Source: Oscheius dolichura
Taxonomy: Eukaryota > Nematoda > Chromadorea > Rhabditida > Rhabditidae
DNA: 64,000 nt
Assembly: GCA_932521035.1 (NCBI GenBank)
Contig: OW051492.1
Location: forward strand, 10,540,001-10,604,000
Direction: 5' to 3'
The stretch's first letter is position 1. Each line of letters starts with the position of its first letter. Of this stretch, positions 12,201-21,693 are shown in pieces. The notes below the pieces were generated by a model. It did not search any database and had not been told where the DNA came from. It worked only from the letters and a program-made list of their open reading frames with translations. The translations under genes and the position numbers were made by a program.

Positions 12201-14827
12201 GCTATGCACTTCGAATAGAGATTCAGGGTCTCCGTTAGCTTTTTAGAAATTGCTCCCAAGGAATTCGAATCATTGGCAGGACCGAAAGCATGCTCCAGGA
12301 AGAATTCCAAGTCCTTTATTTTACCAGTAGGGGGCAGGGCCTTCCTCAAATAGGCCAGAAGGTTCTGAAAGGGTTAATTTAGAGAGCGCCACAGTTAGAC
12401 AGCCTACACGGCGTGTGAACTGTGGTGCTGGAGGTAAGGCGCGCGAGCGCCACAGTTCACCCGCCTTGGCTGTGGCTCCATAAAATTAGCTCCAAATTTT
12501 TTGAAAGCCACTTCGCACTCCTGATTTATTTTTTTACCCCCCTCACCTGACTAGCCGGCCAAAAATCGGAATTATACAGTGCGTCTTGAAAAGTGTCAGC
12601 CATCCCAGGCCATTCAAACAATATCCGTCTCAAGGCGTCAAAATGCCTATACATTTCGATTTTTATATAAAAAGAGGCCTAGAAACTACCGTAATGGTTC
12701 TTCCAGCCGCTTGACCACTCTCCTAACTGGTTCTGAATCCGGTGCCACGAGAATATAGCCCTGGATGATAGGAGTCAATTTTGAGAGCAGTGCGCTTTCC
12801 AGCTGGGAACAATTGATGTCGATTTTGATCGGAACGGGACCACAATAATCCTTATCGTGTCTCTTCTCCTTCCCGGGAGTTACTCCCTTCAAAAAGTCTA
12901 TCAATTTATCCTTGAGCTTGTTGAACGGCGTCTCAGCGCCTTTTGGAGTCGGCTGGAGGCCATCCGTATCCACATCTGAATATCGTACTTTTAGAAGAAG
13001 TGGAGAGGTCCTACTGAATGGATTCTTCCCACAGAATAGAGCTGAACTAAGGTCAGAGATATTCGAACTCATCAGAGAGGTCAAATGCTTCACATTAGCC
13101 AGTGGTTGGTCCTGGTACCAGGTGTAGAGGGAGCGGACGGTGTCGAAGAGTCCCTTCAGGGAGGTGATAGGTTTGGCAGCTTTGGCATTCTTCTAAAAGG
13201 GAAATATATACAGAGGGAATAGAGAGAATTGTCTATTTTTACCATAATCTGGGTAGAAATGAACTCACCCCAGGAGAAACACTCAAATTCTTCTTCAAGC
13301 TGCTCAACTGCCACAGGGTGTCCGTCTTCGGCTTTAAGTCGCATAAACTCCTCCGATCTTCAGTAGTTAACCGGCTTCTAAATTCATTTTCTTCATTTTT
13401 ACTGTCTATCTTACCCAGGAGGGAGGACAAAGCTCTCGTCGAAGGTGAAAGGATCACAGAGCATGGATACATTCAGTGGGCAGTCGATCTCATCATCCAG
13501 GAAGAGGGAAAAGGGGTGGAGGTTCTCTTCTATACAGGCTGTGAAGTTTTGAAAGGTGTTGTCCTTATCGTTGCTTGTAAGGGCTTGGAAGATCTGAACA
13601 TTTTATAGTTTTAAAAATGGAAAAGAGAGCTTACCAAGGGGAAAGTGTGCATAACAAAGGTGGTGGTTAGACTGGAACCAGCCAGAGCAACCGAGGCATT
13701 CCGAGAGGCACCTATTCCTTGAAAGAAGGCCGCCAGGAGGTCTTCATTCATGTTTGTCAACTGAAAATGGATGAATAAGATCTTTGGCTTCCTTGTAGGA
13801 CCCAGTCCCCCCTTTGGAGCCTTCTGGAGGTCTTAGAGTAACCCGATAATGAAAGAATTACCTCACTGATCTTGACAGGAGCCAATTTGATGCTGTTAAT
13901 ATTAGCCAGTAGATGAACCAGGTTGACCACTTCCTGTACCGTCATGTTAAAAGTTTCCGGCTCTTCACCAATTTGCCGTAATTGTAGTGACCCGTAATAC
14001 AACATATCCACTATTCTGAAACCGCGAAATTTTTGCAAATTAGCTAAAAATGGTCCAACATTGACTCGTTTGTAGGTGTCCCGTTGTTGAAATAGAAGCC
14101 GTCGTCTCCGGTAGTCGGCTGGCGGTTGCAGTCATTCCCAAGAGAGCAGAAAGTAGAGTGGAGAAAGGGTAGCAGACCGGCGGAGAGCATTCCCTTGGAG
14201 TCGTAATGGCAGAGAGGGCGCGGGTCGGAGAAGTCCCTCGTTCGGATCAGGGCCAGCATGGCGAAGAGCAACAAGGGGACTATGATCTCCACTGCTAACC
14301 AGAACTGAAAATGTATGAACTTCAATAGAAAAAGTGTTCCAAAATCTCACAACGGAGCTTTTATCCAGCCTTGACCACAATAGCCTAATGGGGCGTGGCC
14401 CTCCGACTTTTCAGGTCAATTTCCTCCACAAGAACTTAACCTTTTTGGAAGATTTTGGTATCATTAGAAAGAGCAGAAAATTCTCTACAAAATGAATATG
14501 GTACGTTTTGAACACTGGAATTTTATAAGTTTCAGGAGCGCGCCCAAATGACGGCCTTGATTCGACGGACCTTAGAGCCTTCCTCGCCGATTTTAAACGT
14601 TTCCGGGTAATTTTTCAGTCAAACATAATATTTTCCAGCGTAAGATAATTGAATTTCCCTGTGAAACCCCCCTCAAGTGAACCCTGGACCTCCCACAGTC
14701 CAGCTGTCACCACCGTTCCCCCCTTCCCCCTTTCCCGCCCTTCCCGCCGGTCGCCTACCTTCTGCCTCCATTTGATTAGAGCTGCTTTCCATAATAGAAA
14801 TCTTAACTGCCTCCAAAAGCTTATCAT
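3234..14827 (-). CDS. ABCA-subfamily full ABC transporter
   Basis: This is an ABCA-type lipid or phospholipid transporter with two transmembrane and two nucleotide-binding halves, expected in the plasma membrane. It starts [20 protein letters not shown] (14827-14759), the usual ABCA opening helix. About 13 exons (14304-11750) encode the large first extracellular loop, followed by membrane exons (11700-10550) with [18 protein letters not shown]1 has Walker [11 protein letters not shown] (near 10300), [13 protein letters not shown], signature LSGGQKRRL, Walker [11 protein letters not shown] and STHHMDEAD (9835-9530). A second membrane domain and loop span 8700-5900. NBD2 has Walker [11 protein letters not shown] (near 5500), [12 protein letters not shown], signature [12 protein letters not shown] and TSHSMEECE (near 3740). 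It ends [11 protein letters not shown]...DSNE with TGA at 3234-3236. I read about 36 exons. All ATPase motifs look intact. The nematode family includes ced-7 and the abt genes; I cannot say which is the orthologue. Splice sites are approximate. Confidence 0.93.
3895..3972 (-). repeat. tRNA-derived SINE-like repeat, copy 1
   Basis: On the minus strand this has a D-arm-like TAGCGCAATGCATAAG and a T-arm GGGTTCGACCC, but the anticodon stem does not pair well. It lies in an ABCA intron. A diverged copy sits at 6342-6417, so it is better read as a tRNA-derived interspersed repeat than as a working tRNA. Confidence 0.6.
4457..5345. mobile_element. Non-autonomous hAT-type element inserted in a family A MITE
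   Basis: The ends are inverted repeats starting CAGAGATGTGCGATACAAC on the left and, reverse-complemented, CAGAGTTGTGCGATACAAC on the right. Both sides carry the same 8-bp duplication GCCCGCAC (4449-4456 and 5346-5353). CAGAG-type termini with 8-bp duplications are hallmarks of hAT transposons. Both subterminal regions (4480-4620 and 5220-5330) are packed with TATCG/CGATA repeats, as expected of subterminal transposase-binding sites. I see no transposase frame in the 889 bp, so it is non-autonomous. It sits in the longest intron of the ABCA gene, between NBD2 Walker A and the next exon. Confidence 0.85.
4683..4763 (-). repeat. tRNA-like fragment inside the hAT element
   Basis: The minus strand reads a D-arm-like TAGTCAAGTGGTTAGTAAGC and a T-arm-like GTGATTCGACTCCC. 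The central stem-loop does not fold convincingly. It may be another tRNA-derived fragment captured by the element. Confidence 0.35.
5346..5434. repeat. Palindromic MITE, family A
   Basis: The arms are GCACCCGTAGAATCTCGGCAGC and its reverse complement with two mismatches (CTGCCGAGTCTTTACGGGTGC), around an unrelated centre. The hAT element at 4457-5345 has interrupted its left end. Confidence 0.8.
6342..6417 (-). repeat. tRNA-derived SINE-like repeat, copy 2
   Basis: This is the second copy of the repeat at 3895-3972. The minus strand has ATGGCGCAATACGTAAG, a putative ACG anticodon in TCTTACGATA and a T-arm GAGTTCAACTCC. It lies in another ABCA intron. The tRNA-Arg(ACG) resemblance is only suggestive because the anticodon stem is poor. 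Confidence 0.6.
6862..6964. repeat. Palindromic MITE, family B
   Basis: A near-perfect inverted repeat: the left arm runs GCGCCACAGTTAAACAGCCG with CGGCGTGTGAACCGTGG, and the right arm is its reverse complement ending GCTGTCTAACTGTGGCGC. It lies in an ABCA intron. Confidence 0.85.
7854..7938. repeat. Palindromic MITE, family A
   Basis: The arms are GCACCCGTAGAATTTCGGCAGC and GCTGCCGAGATTTTACGGGTGC, in an ABCA intron. A second, more decayed palindrome follows at 8006-8067. Confidence 0.8.
8006..8067. repeat. Decayed family A MITE
   Basis: A short palindrome with arms TACCCCTAGAATCTTGGCAG and CTGCCAAGGTTTTACGGGTG. It is a shrunken family A copy in the same intron as the previous one. Confidence 0.6.
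9856..9995. repeat. Two tandem hairpins with family B ends
   Basis: GAAGCCACAGTTAGGCAG...CTGCTGTCTAACTGTGG is followed directly by GAAGCCACAGTTAGACAG...CTGTCTAATTGTGGCTTC. Each half is its own inverted repeat, so this is a tandem pair of short family B derivatives in the intron that interrupts NBD1. Confidence 0.7.
10826..10930. repeat. Palindromic MITE, family A
   Basis: The arms are GCACCCGTAAAATCTCGGCAGC and GCTGCTGAGATGCTACGGGTGC, with extra GC-rich tips, in an ABCA intron. Confidence 0.8.
12385..12477. repeat. Palindromic MITE, family B
   Basis: The left arm begins GCGCCACAGTTAGACAGCC. The right side has GCGCCACAGTTCACCCGCC and ends early, so the copy is imperfect. It lies in an ABCA intron. 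Confidence 0.75.
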
Positions 14828-16402
14828 TACATAAATATCATCCTGAAATGGTCGTTATTCTGCCCTAGAAAGCCAAAAAAAGATAAAAAGAGGAGCAAGG
14901 GGGTTATGAGGATGATTCAAGGGGGAATAAATAGTGTTATGGGAGGTGGGAGTGACCGAAAATGGCGGGAAAGACTCTAAAAGGCTAGAAGTTCCAACTG
15001 GAACGCTTATCAATGGAATAAATTGAGTGTTGAGGTACGAGGAAGTATAAAAAAGGTGAAAAACGACCAAAGACTCCATTAGAAGTCAGTGGGCACCATG
15101 AATATCGCAAATTAGCCGAGGAAAACGTCAGCTGTTGGCATTTCTTGAGAAATATTGAATTACCATGCAATTTTCCACGCATTAAAGGTCTAAAAGCTCA
15201 AAAATCGGAAGAAAATAAGGTTAAACGGAGAAGAACGGCGTAGAGTATGACCTGGCAGGGGGCCATGGCTGACGTTTTCTCCCGTGAGAGACAGAGAGAG
15301 GGGTCTCCCTCTCTCTCCAGTTTTACGTAAACATAGACACCCAACTTGTAACAACAAAGGTGGGAAAAGTTGGGGAAATGGAGGGAAATGAGGGTAATCC
15401 GTGCGGTATTCCGGTGGCGTCGCCGGAAAGGCGGCGGAGATAAGGGCGGTATCAGCCGGACCGGGGAGGAAAAAACGGAAAGGGCGGCTACTTGACGCTA
15501 TTGAGAATATCAAGAACATGAGTACTGTATTCTATTGTTAAAAAGAAGGCACAAAATAGAGGGAAAAGGGTAATTTTGGGGTAAAAGGGGGTCACCGTCT
15601 GGGAATAGTCCTCTTACTGGCTGCCTAACCTCTATTCAGCGGTTTTAGTAGGTTGATAGGGATAGGGATAAAAATAGGGAAAGCAAGGTTTGAGGAAGTA
15701 TTTAGAATATTTCTACCGTATTCTTCCGTTAAAAACGTACAACAAATTACGACGCAAGATCAATTTTGGAGATTGATGGCCCAAGTGGAGGTCAAAGTCC
15801 CTTTTCCAACAACCAAACCCATATCCAGCGACCTATTTCCATCTTTCCAGCCAGAATTGTCTATTTCTCCTCAATGAGAACCCTCCCCCTTATTTTTATA
15901 GAGAATATGAGGAAGATAAACGAAATCGGGAGGTTTTGAATGGAAAGGCGGTGCTCTGTCTCCCCGAGAATGTCTGAGAAGGTCGAGGGCAAGAGTTCAT
16001 TGGGTCAAAATGGCGGAAAACTCCGTAAACAACTTAATTTTCCTGAAAAATAGCCTAGAAAACAAAAGGTGAAGCTAGAAATAAATAAATTGTGAATAAT
16101 AATTATGAGCAGGCGAGACAGAGAGATCACCCGTTGCACAACATGAACAGTCACTCCCTCTCCGGCTGCCCTCTGCCGCTCTCCGCGCTTCACATGTTCT
16201 TATCGACCAGTGGAAGGGGAAAGGCACGAGTCTAGAACTGTGTGTTTGCACAGTTATGAAAAGCGGAGCCAGTTCACTCCAGACTATTCCTCGTCATCTC
16301 ACGTTTACCCGTGTGTTTTAGAGCGAAGAGTGGTGGTCAGGAGAATCTTCCTAGGACTTTTTTCAGGCAGCCTAGGGAAACTTTGAGGGTCTCTCATATT
16401 TA

Positions 16403-16575
16403 GCTGTCTAACTGTGGCTTCTAGCTTGTACCTATGGCTCTCGCCACTGTCTAACTGTGACTAGAGGAAGTTCTGGGCGTCTCTCCCTTTTGACTGTCTA
16501 ACTGTGGCTCTCTTCTCTACCCTTCCCCCAAAACTCCAGGCAAATAAGTCTCCCCATGTGATTTATTTGTCTAAC
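16403..16575. repeat. Cluster of isolated family B arms
   Basis: The motif CTGTCTAACTGTGGCT or close variants occurs four times in the same orientation at about 16404, 16447, 16494 and 16567. No matching opposite arm is obvious. Confidence 0.6.
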
Positions 16576-16987
16576 TGTGCCAACTACCAGCCCCCAATGG
16601 CTGGGAAAATAGTTACTTTATCGTATTTTTTTTCTTTACTGCCCAAGCAAGAGAGACAATTGTCACCTCCTCCCCACGTATGTTTACATCTCTGATCTAC
16701 AGAACACTATGAATCATTCCTTTTTTATGAGGGTTAGAACATTCAGAAGGCAAATAGCAGAGGGTACAGGATCTAGTCTGCTCTTTTGAACTGGGAAAAA
16801 CCCTCCAGGAAGGGGCGTTTTCAGTAGAATCTGTGTAATTACCGCCCTTTTTAGCGCAAAATCATGATTTTGAAAGGGAGCGTGGCAAAGCGAATTACGT
16901 AAGAAGTCATGCTTCATTTACTTATGGATCTCTGTCTATAGAGGGCTAAAAGTGGGAGGGAGAGGCAGAAAGGAGCTAGGAAGTTGG

Positions 16988-17031
16988 AGCGCCACAGTTA
17001 ATCAGCCGACACGGCGTGTGAACTGTGGCTT
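16988..17031. repeat. Single arm of a family B MITE
   Basis: GCGCCACAGTTAATCAGCCG with ACACGGCGTGTGAACTGTGG matches one full arm. The second arm is absent. Confidence 0.65.
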
Positions 17032-18404
17032 GGAGCCAACAGTTAGTTAGGCTGCCTGCTCCATCGGAAATTCAACAATCAAGGCTACTAGGCAACGGTG
17101 AGGGGGGAAGTTAGCCAAGAGAAAGGTGATGAAAAGATCTGGACTGAAAATGGCAGGTAGGTGGAGACAGGGAGGCCTAGAAAACAAGTAAAGCTCCATA
17201 AAGAGGGGAGAAAACTAACGGGATTGTTTGATAATCATCGTTTTGATAGGGAGGGAAAGGAGAACGAGGAAGGAAGAGCAGTTTGTTTGGTTTGTTCCTC
17301 ACAAATAGGAAGCAATACTGCTGGTCAGGCAAAATCCCCCTTACTAGGGGAAGCGCCCCGTTTGAAATAAGAAAATGGGGAAGTAAATTGGGAGAAAACT
17401 ACATTTAGGATGTCTACTCTTGAAAAACCACAAGTTCTATCGTGTTCTCCAGAAAAAATGGTCCAAAAATGGTCTACCGCCCTCAGAAAAGACAATTTGA
17501 ACAGGCAGGCACATAGAGTGGGGGGAGGGAGTCGCATTTGTGCTAATAGACACCCACTTCTGGTTAATTTTTGATAACTATGAGCAATCAATATGGGCAG
17601 GAGAACAATGGGAGGGCTTAATTTTACAAGGATTGACCTAAATTAGCTGGATGAGGACAAATTAGCAGCTGTGGAATGGGAACAAGGGGGAGAGGCGTCA
17701 CCTCTAGAATTTTCGGACTTTTCTCCTAAAAAATAGGGGCAGAAATGAGGAAAGCAGAGTTCAAAGCATAAGAAAGGCATGTTTACTTTTTCCGGTTGAG
17801 TTGTTAGGCGTTCTAGCCCCCTGCGAGAAGCAACGTCAACGTGCATTACCCCCTCCGCGCCCTTCCTGCCCTTCTAACCTCCCCCAGCTCCAAGAACACA
17901 GCTGCAAATCAAATTTTCTAACCATTTAAATATTTGAACTCGTTAAATATCAAGAATAGGAGTGGGAAACGAGCAAATGATGACGAAGAGAAGAACATTT
18001 CGAAGAAGAAACAGCTGAGAATGGGGATCAATACCCAGCTGTGGCTGCTCTTTCCGCTAGGGAAAAAGTTCAGGAGTTTAGAGGTCACTCAACTTTTTCA
18101 TGGGCTCCTGGAGGGAACTCTTTACCTTTTATAAGTCAGAGAGCAAACCGTGAGTCAGAAGGGCAACAAGAAAATGGCGGAAAGCATCAAAGGGCAGAAA
18201 CATGGAGACTTTTTCGGAAAATTACGCAATCCCTTGAAAGAATGGCTGGCTGGTCCTTTCTCCCTTTTCATCTGGGAAAAAGGACAGAAGAGAACATCCA
18301 CGTACTGGATGGGACGGCTTGGGGTGACGTCAAACGGGATATGAACACAGCTGCAGGGAAAAAATCCAGCCATTCTCTTCTCTTTTTGAGCAGTAATGAG
18401 GGAA

Positions 18405-18715
18405 TAGAGAAGGGAAAGAACCAGGAAATGAAGAAAAAAGATTTTGTAGATAGATTTATTTCTTATAGGAAACTGCCATTGGAGACTGGAGACCAAGAGT
18501 GAGCCACCACCACATCCTGATATAAATGAAATGGCATCTCCCAGACTTTTACCCAGCTCCAAAGGTTTTATCCCACCGCCGTCGTAACCACCACTATGCT
18601 CGCGGTATTTTGGCTATATTTGGTGCTAATCTCCAATTGTGAGAAAAGTGCCACATGTATCCTGTAGAAAATTTTCTGCTCTTTCGAATGACGCCAAGAT
18701 CTACCAGAAATTCAC
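18405..18715 (+). repeat. Direct duplication, unit 1
   Basis: About 310 bp here, best from 18490, matches 19682-20005 in the same orientation at roughly 90-95% over the core. Both contain GAGACCAAGAGTGAGCCAC and GGTTTTATCCCACCGCCGTC. I see no coding function. The two units flank the decaying minus-strand lectin gene. Confidence 0.85.
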
Positions 18716-18781
18716 ATTTATATTTTTATTAACAATTTTCACAAATAACTTCATACAAAATGATTTTCTCTATGTTTTTCA

Positions 18782-19535
18782 TCAAGTAGCGACAATCCTG
18801 CAGAGTATGTCATATGTATCATCACAACCGGTGTTGTACCAGCCCCCAACAACAGCACTTCCAGTTGCACCTATCTAGAATATTAAACTGCCTACTAAAC
18901 TTTTACATGTTATACCAGCATGCAATTGAATGTCGGACTGGCAGCCGGATAGCCATTGCCAGTATCCCAATTCTCATAGGGGCCGTACTAAAGAATATTA
19001 CATCACAATGAATGAAAGGGAAAGTTACCGTAGTACCATCTGTCCAATCCCACGAACCCAGCCTGCTGATCCTGGTATAACCAGATAACAGAAATTGATG
19101 GCTGGATTGAGTGCCCACGAGGCAGAAGGACACACTGAAATAGGCTATTTTCCAGTGATTTTTCAAACGCTTGGATTGTTTGAAAGGTATTTTGGTCTGT
19201 TGTTTGTCAAAAAATGATCTCCGAGAGCGGTTACTCACTTCCGGTTGTTGTGGTTGTTGTCGTTGTAGTCGTCGTGGTAGATGTGGTCGTCGTGGTTGGA
19301 CCGGCAGTGGCCGGACTGGTCGACGCGGCCGTCATAGGCCGTCATACGGTAGTCAGTAAAACGGAAGCTGTTGTCTCCATCTCGTCTTCGTACATATCAT
19401 CGGCTGGAAATTTCATTCAAAGGAGAAGAAAAGAACCTTACGGGTTACGGTCGGAATGCAGGAGGAGGCAAGGGGAAGAAGGCATAGGAATAAAAGAAGG
19501 ACAGCTCAGAAAGCAGCCAGATCACGCGCTAATCG
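18782..19535 (-). pseudogene. C-type lectin-like gene, probably decaying
   Basis: The C-terminal half of a C-type lectin domain is well formed in three phase-compatible exons. Exon 19134-19029 contains LLSGYTR and GSWDWTDGTT. Exon 18987-18916 contains YGPYENWDTG and FNCML. Exon 18874-18782 contains GGWYNTGCDDTYDILCR and a TGA stop. Further upstream (19330-19240) is a run of threonine codons like a mucin stalk, then an acidic exon with MYEDEMETTASVL, then a hydrophobic segment at 19530-19450 resembling a signal peptide but without an in-frame ATG. The N-terminal half of the lectin fold (the C-P...W...C-Y part) is missing and the stalk frame does not join cleanly. A truncated or mis-assembled gene fits better than an intact one. 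Confidence 0.55.
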
Positions 19536-19681
19536 GGCGGGATAGGGGCGACGAGAAAGGGAAGCGCCATTTAGCCGGATCGCCCCGCCATTGTACCTGT
19601 TAATTAATGGAACCAGCGAAAGGTCTTTTTTTGTGAAATTTTACCTACTTCAGTTTATTGTAAGTTATTTTGAATGCATAG

Positions 19682-20005
19682 AGAGGGAAGAGGAAGGGAA
19701 CCGAGAAATGAAGAAACCAAGATTTTTATTGATTTATTTCTTATAGGAAAGTGTTATTGGAGTTTGGAGTATCTCCGAGACCAAGAGTGAGCCACTATTA
19801 CATCCTAATATAAATGAAATGGCATTTCCCAGACTTTTACCCAGCTCCAAAGGTTTTATCCCACCGCCGTCATAACCACCACTATGCTCGCGGTATTTTG
19901 GCTATATTTGGTGCTGATCTCCAATTTCGAGAAAAGTGCCACATGTATCCTGTAGAGAATTTTCTGCTCTTTCAAATGACGCCAAGACCTACCAGGAATT
20001 CGCTA
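19682..20005 (+). repeat. Direct duplication, unit 2
   Basis: This is the second copy of the segment at 18405-18715, about 1.3 kb downstream and also on the plus strand. The high similarity in noncoding sequence points to a recent segmental duplication. Confidence 0.85.
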
Positions 20006-20353
20006 TTTTCAGGGAAATGGACCTGAGAAGTCGGTAAGCCGCGCCCCTCTACCCGTTCAGGGCCGGCCTGGAAAAGATGTTCCATTTTTAGCGAAAGTTT
20101 ACGAAAGGAACCAGGAGTAACGAATCTAAAGGTCATAGACAATTCAGCAATGTCCGTGTTTTCGCTATCATTCCGATATCTGCTTCACTTCCCCGGTTAG
20201 CCTACATTTCCCCTCATCCTTCTTCATCTTTTTCCCGCTTTCTCCGGTCTGGCACACTTTTCCTCTTTATTGCCGCCGTTCTGTCTGCCTATTCTTCCGT
20301 CCAGACGACCTCAAGAACGCTTTTTCTTTATTTGTCTACCCGTTTTCAATGGT

Positions 20354-21223
20354 ATGCTGGCTTTCTTCCTTGCTCTTCTGAATATCCACGAAATTCTCGC
20401 CTGTGCCGCTACTGCTCCTGGAGGAGGCGCTGGAGCAGGTCCCAACGCTCTCCAAAATATTTAAATATCCAAAATTTTAGGCTGTCCCGCTGGCTGGGAG
20501 TATTACAACGTTACAAATGCTTGTTATCTGGTAGTGAAGGAGGCTGTTACCTGGCAGGAAGCGGAGGATGGCTGTGTGGCTAGAGGCTCCCATCTAACTT
20601 CTATCCATTCAGCAGAGGAAAATGACTACCTCGTCAGTGAGTACCGTATCCCCATTTAAAATCTCTTCCTTTTTCTGGTCTAACAACAACGGGAATGCAG
20701 AAAGGAGAGCAGGAATTTGTCTGGATAGGGGCATATCGCCCAGAAGGAGCTAATAGGACGACTTTTGTATACACTGATGGATCTCCAGTGGGTTTTAGAC
20801 CAATCTAACTGATCAGAGTTTCAGTTTGACTACACTTTGTGGTATATTGAAGGACCAAATCCCGATGGAACCGGAAACTGTGTTATTGTAAGTTATTGGG
20901 GAAGATTTGAAAAAAAGGGAGAACCACAGTTAGTCAGCCGATACGGTGTGTGAACTGTGGCTTACCAGATTTTCTTGCGCCACATCTGGAAAGCCACAAT
21001 TCACACGCCGTGTCGGCTGTCTAACTGTGGCGCTTGATATTTTCGCCATTTTGAAGTGCCAAACGGCTCTAAACCGCTCTGTAACTGTTCCTGATCGTCT
21101 TCTTTTCAGCTCCAATCAGATATCTTCTCCTACTACATGAACGGCTTCAAAATGTGGAATGATTTTCCCTGTGATCTGACACAGGCCATGTATATTTGTA
21201 AGAGACCATTTGGCGCCGGCTAG
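20354..21223 (+). CDS. Secreted C-type lectin domain protein
   Basis: A small secreted protein with one C-type lectin domain. It begins with the signal peptide MLAFFLALLNIHEILACA and a short Gly/Ala linker. The domain has GCPAGWEYYNVTNACYLV, then WQEAEDGCVARGSHLTSIHS, VWIGAYRPEG, YTDGSP, DYTLWY, GNCVI and a final FPCDLTQAMYICKR. All the expected cysteines and the WIG and NC/IC landmarks are present. Exons are approximately 20354-20438, 20481-20636, 20701-20787, 20825-20887 and 21110-21223; the boundary of exons 2 and 3 is ambiguous. The canonical EPN/QPD sugar-binding motif is not evident, so calcium-dependent carbohydrate binding is uncertain. The last intron carries a family B MITE. I chose the ATG at 20354 because it starts the hydrophobic leader. 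Confidence 0.85.
20923..21033. repeat. Palindromic MITE, family B, in a lectin intron
   Basis: The left arm is ACCACAGTTAGTCAGCCGAT with GTGTGTGAACTGTGGC and the right arm ends GTGTCGGCTGTCTAACTGTGG. It lies entirely within the last intron of the C-type lectin gene. Confidence 0.85.
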
Positions 21224-21332
21224 CTGTCCCTTTTCCCCGTCTTTCCCGCCATCTCATTACAAGCTGTCAGTATTCCCCTCTCCTTGCTCAAATAAAGCCA
21301 TTCCCTTTCTTTTCAACTATTCTTTCTTCCAA

Positions 21333-21693
21333 ATGGCGGCGCTCCGTCTTTTTCTCTTCTATATTTTCATCTGCTCTGGTAAATTCAACCAGAATTTGGA
21401 GTCAAATCTCTTTAGCTACGGGCGAAAAGGCCCAACAGTCTCCCATATCCTTCCTGGACACCTGCTATCCGAGGGATCCCTTCTTCTGCCGAGCATTGCG
21501 GCCTGGCTGCTGCCAAGAGATAGCGCTATGATCCTAGCCAAGAGAAATGCGTAGAGTTTGACTATGCTGGCTGTGCTGGAAATGCCAACAAGTGAGAATT
21601 TTTGTACCTTTTGATGATACGAGAGAGAATTGCAGCTTCCCCAGCCGGCAGGCCTGCCACAGCTTCTGTAGTTATCCGCGTCGTCTCACGTAA
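21333..21693 (+). pseudogene. Kunitz/BPTI-domain gene with a broken frame
   Basis: The leader MAALRLFLFYIFICS is followed, after a small intron, by a stretch containing DTCYPRDPFFC. The second half of a Kunitz domain is clear: RYDPSQEKCVEFDYAGC, then across an intron at 21592-21634, NNFPSRQACHSFC, stopping at 21691-21693. The spacing of the last four cysteines (7, 12 and 3 residues) is exactly that of Kunitz domains. The two halves are in different frames around 21480-21530: one frame ends at TGA and the other has TAG just before RYDP. No donor GT lies between the halves to explain this by splicing. It is either a pseudogene or a sequence error. A functional product would be a secreted protease inhibitor. 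A poly(A)-like AATAAA follows near 21705. Confidence 0.65.

Larger units (their letters stand above)
14845..18400. other. Intergenic region upstream of the ABCA gene
   Basis: I see no gene with supporting splice or family features. Open frames here are short or low complexity. The region contains single family B arms at about 16400-16575 and 16988-17031 and many purine-rich tracts. It probably includes the ABCA promoter; a TTTCAG acceptor on the minus strand lies about 15 bases upstream of the ABCA ATG. Confidence 0.5.

Noticed and set aside
15190..15519. Minus-strand open frame upstream of the ABCA gene
   Set aside because: No signal, splice or domain support; Phe/Pro/Leu-rich composition only.
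18041..18502. 153-residue plus-strand open frame
   Set aside because: It overlaps the start of the duplicated noncoding unit, has no domain and the frame is not kept in the second copy.
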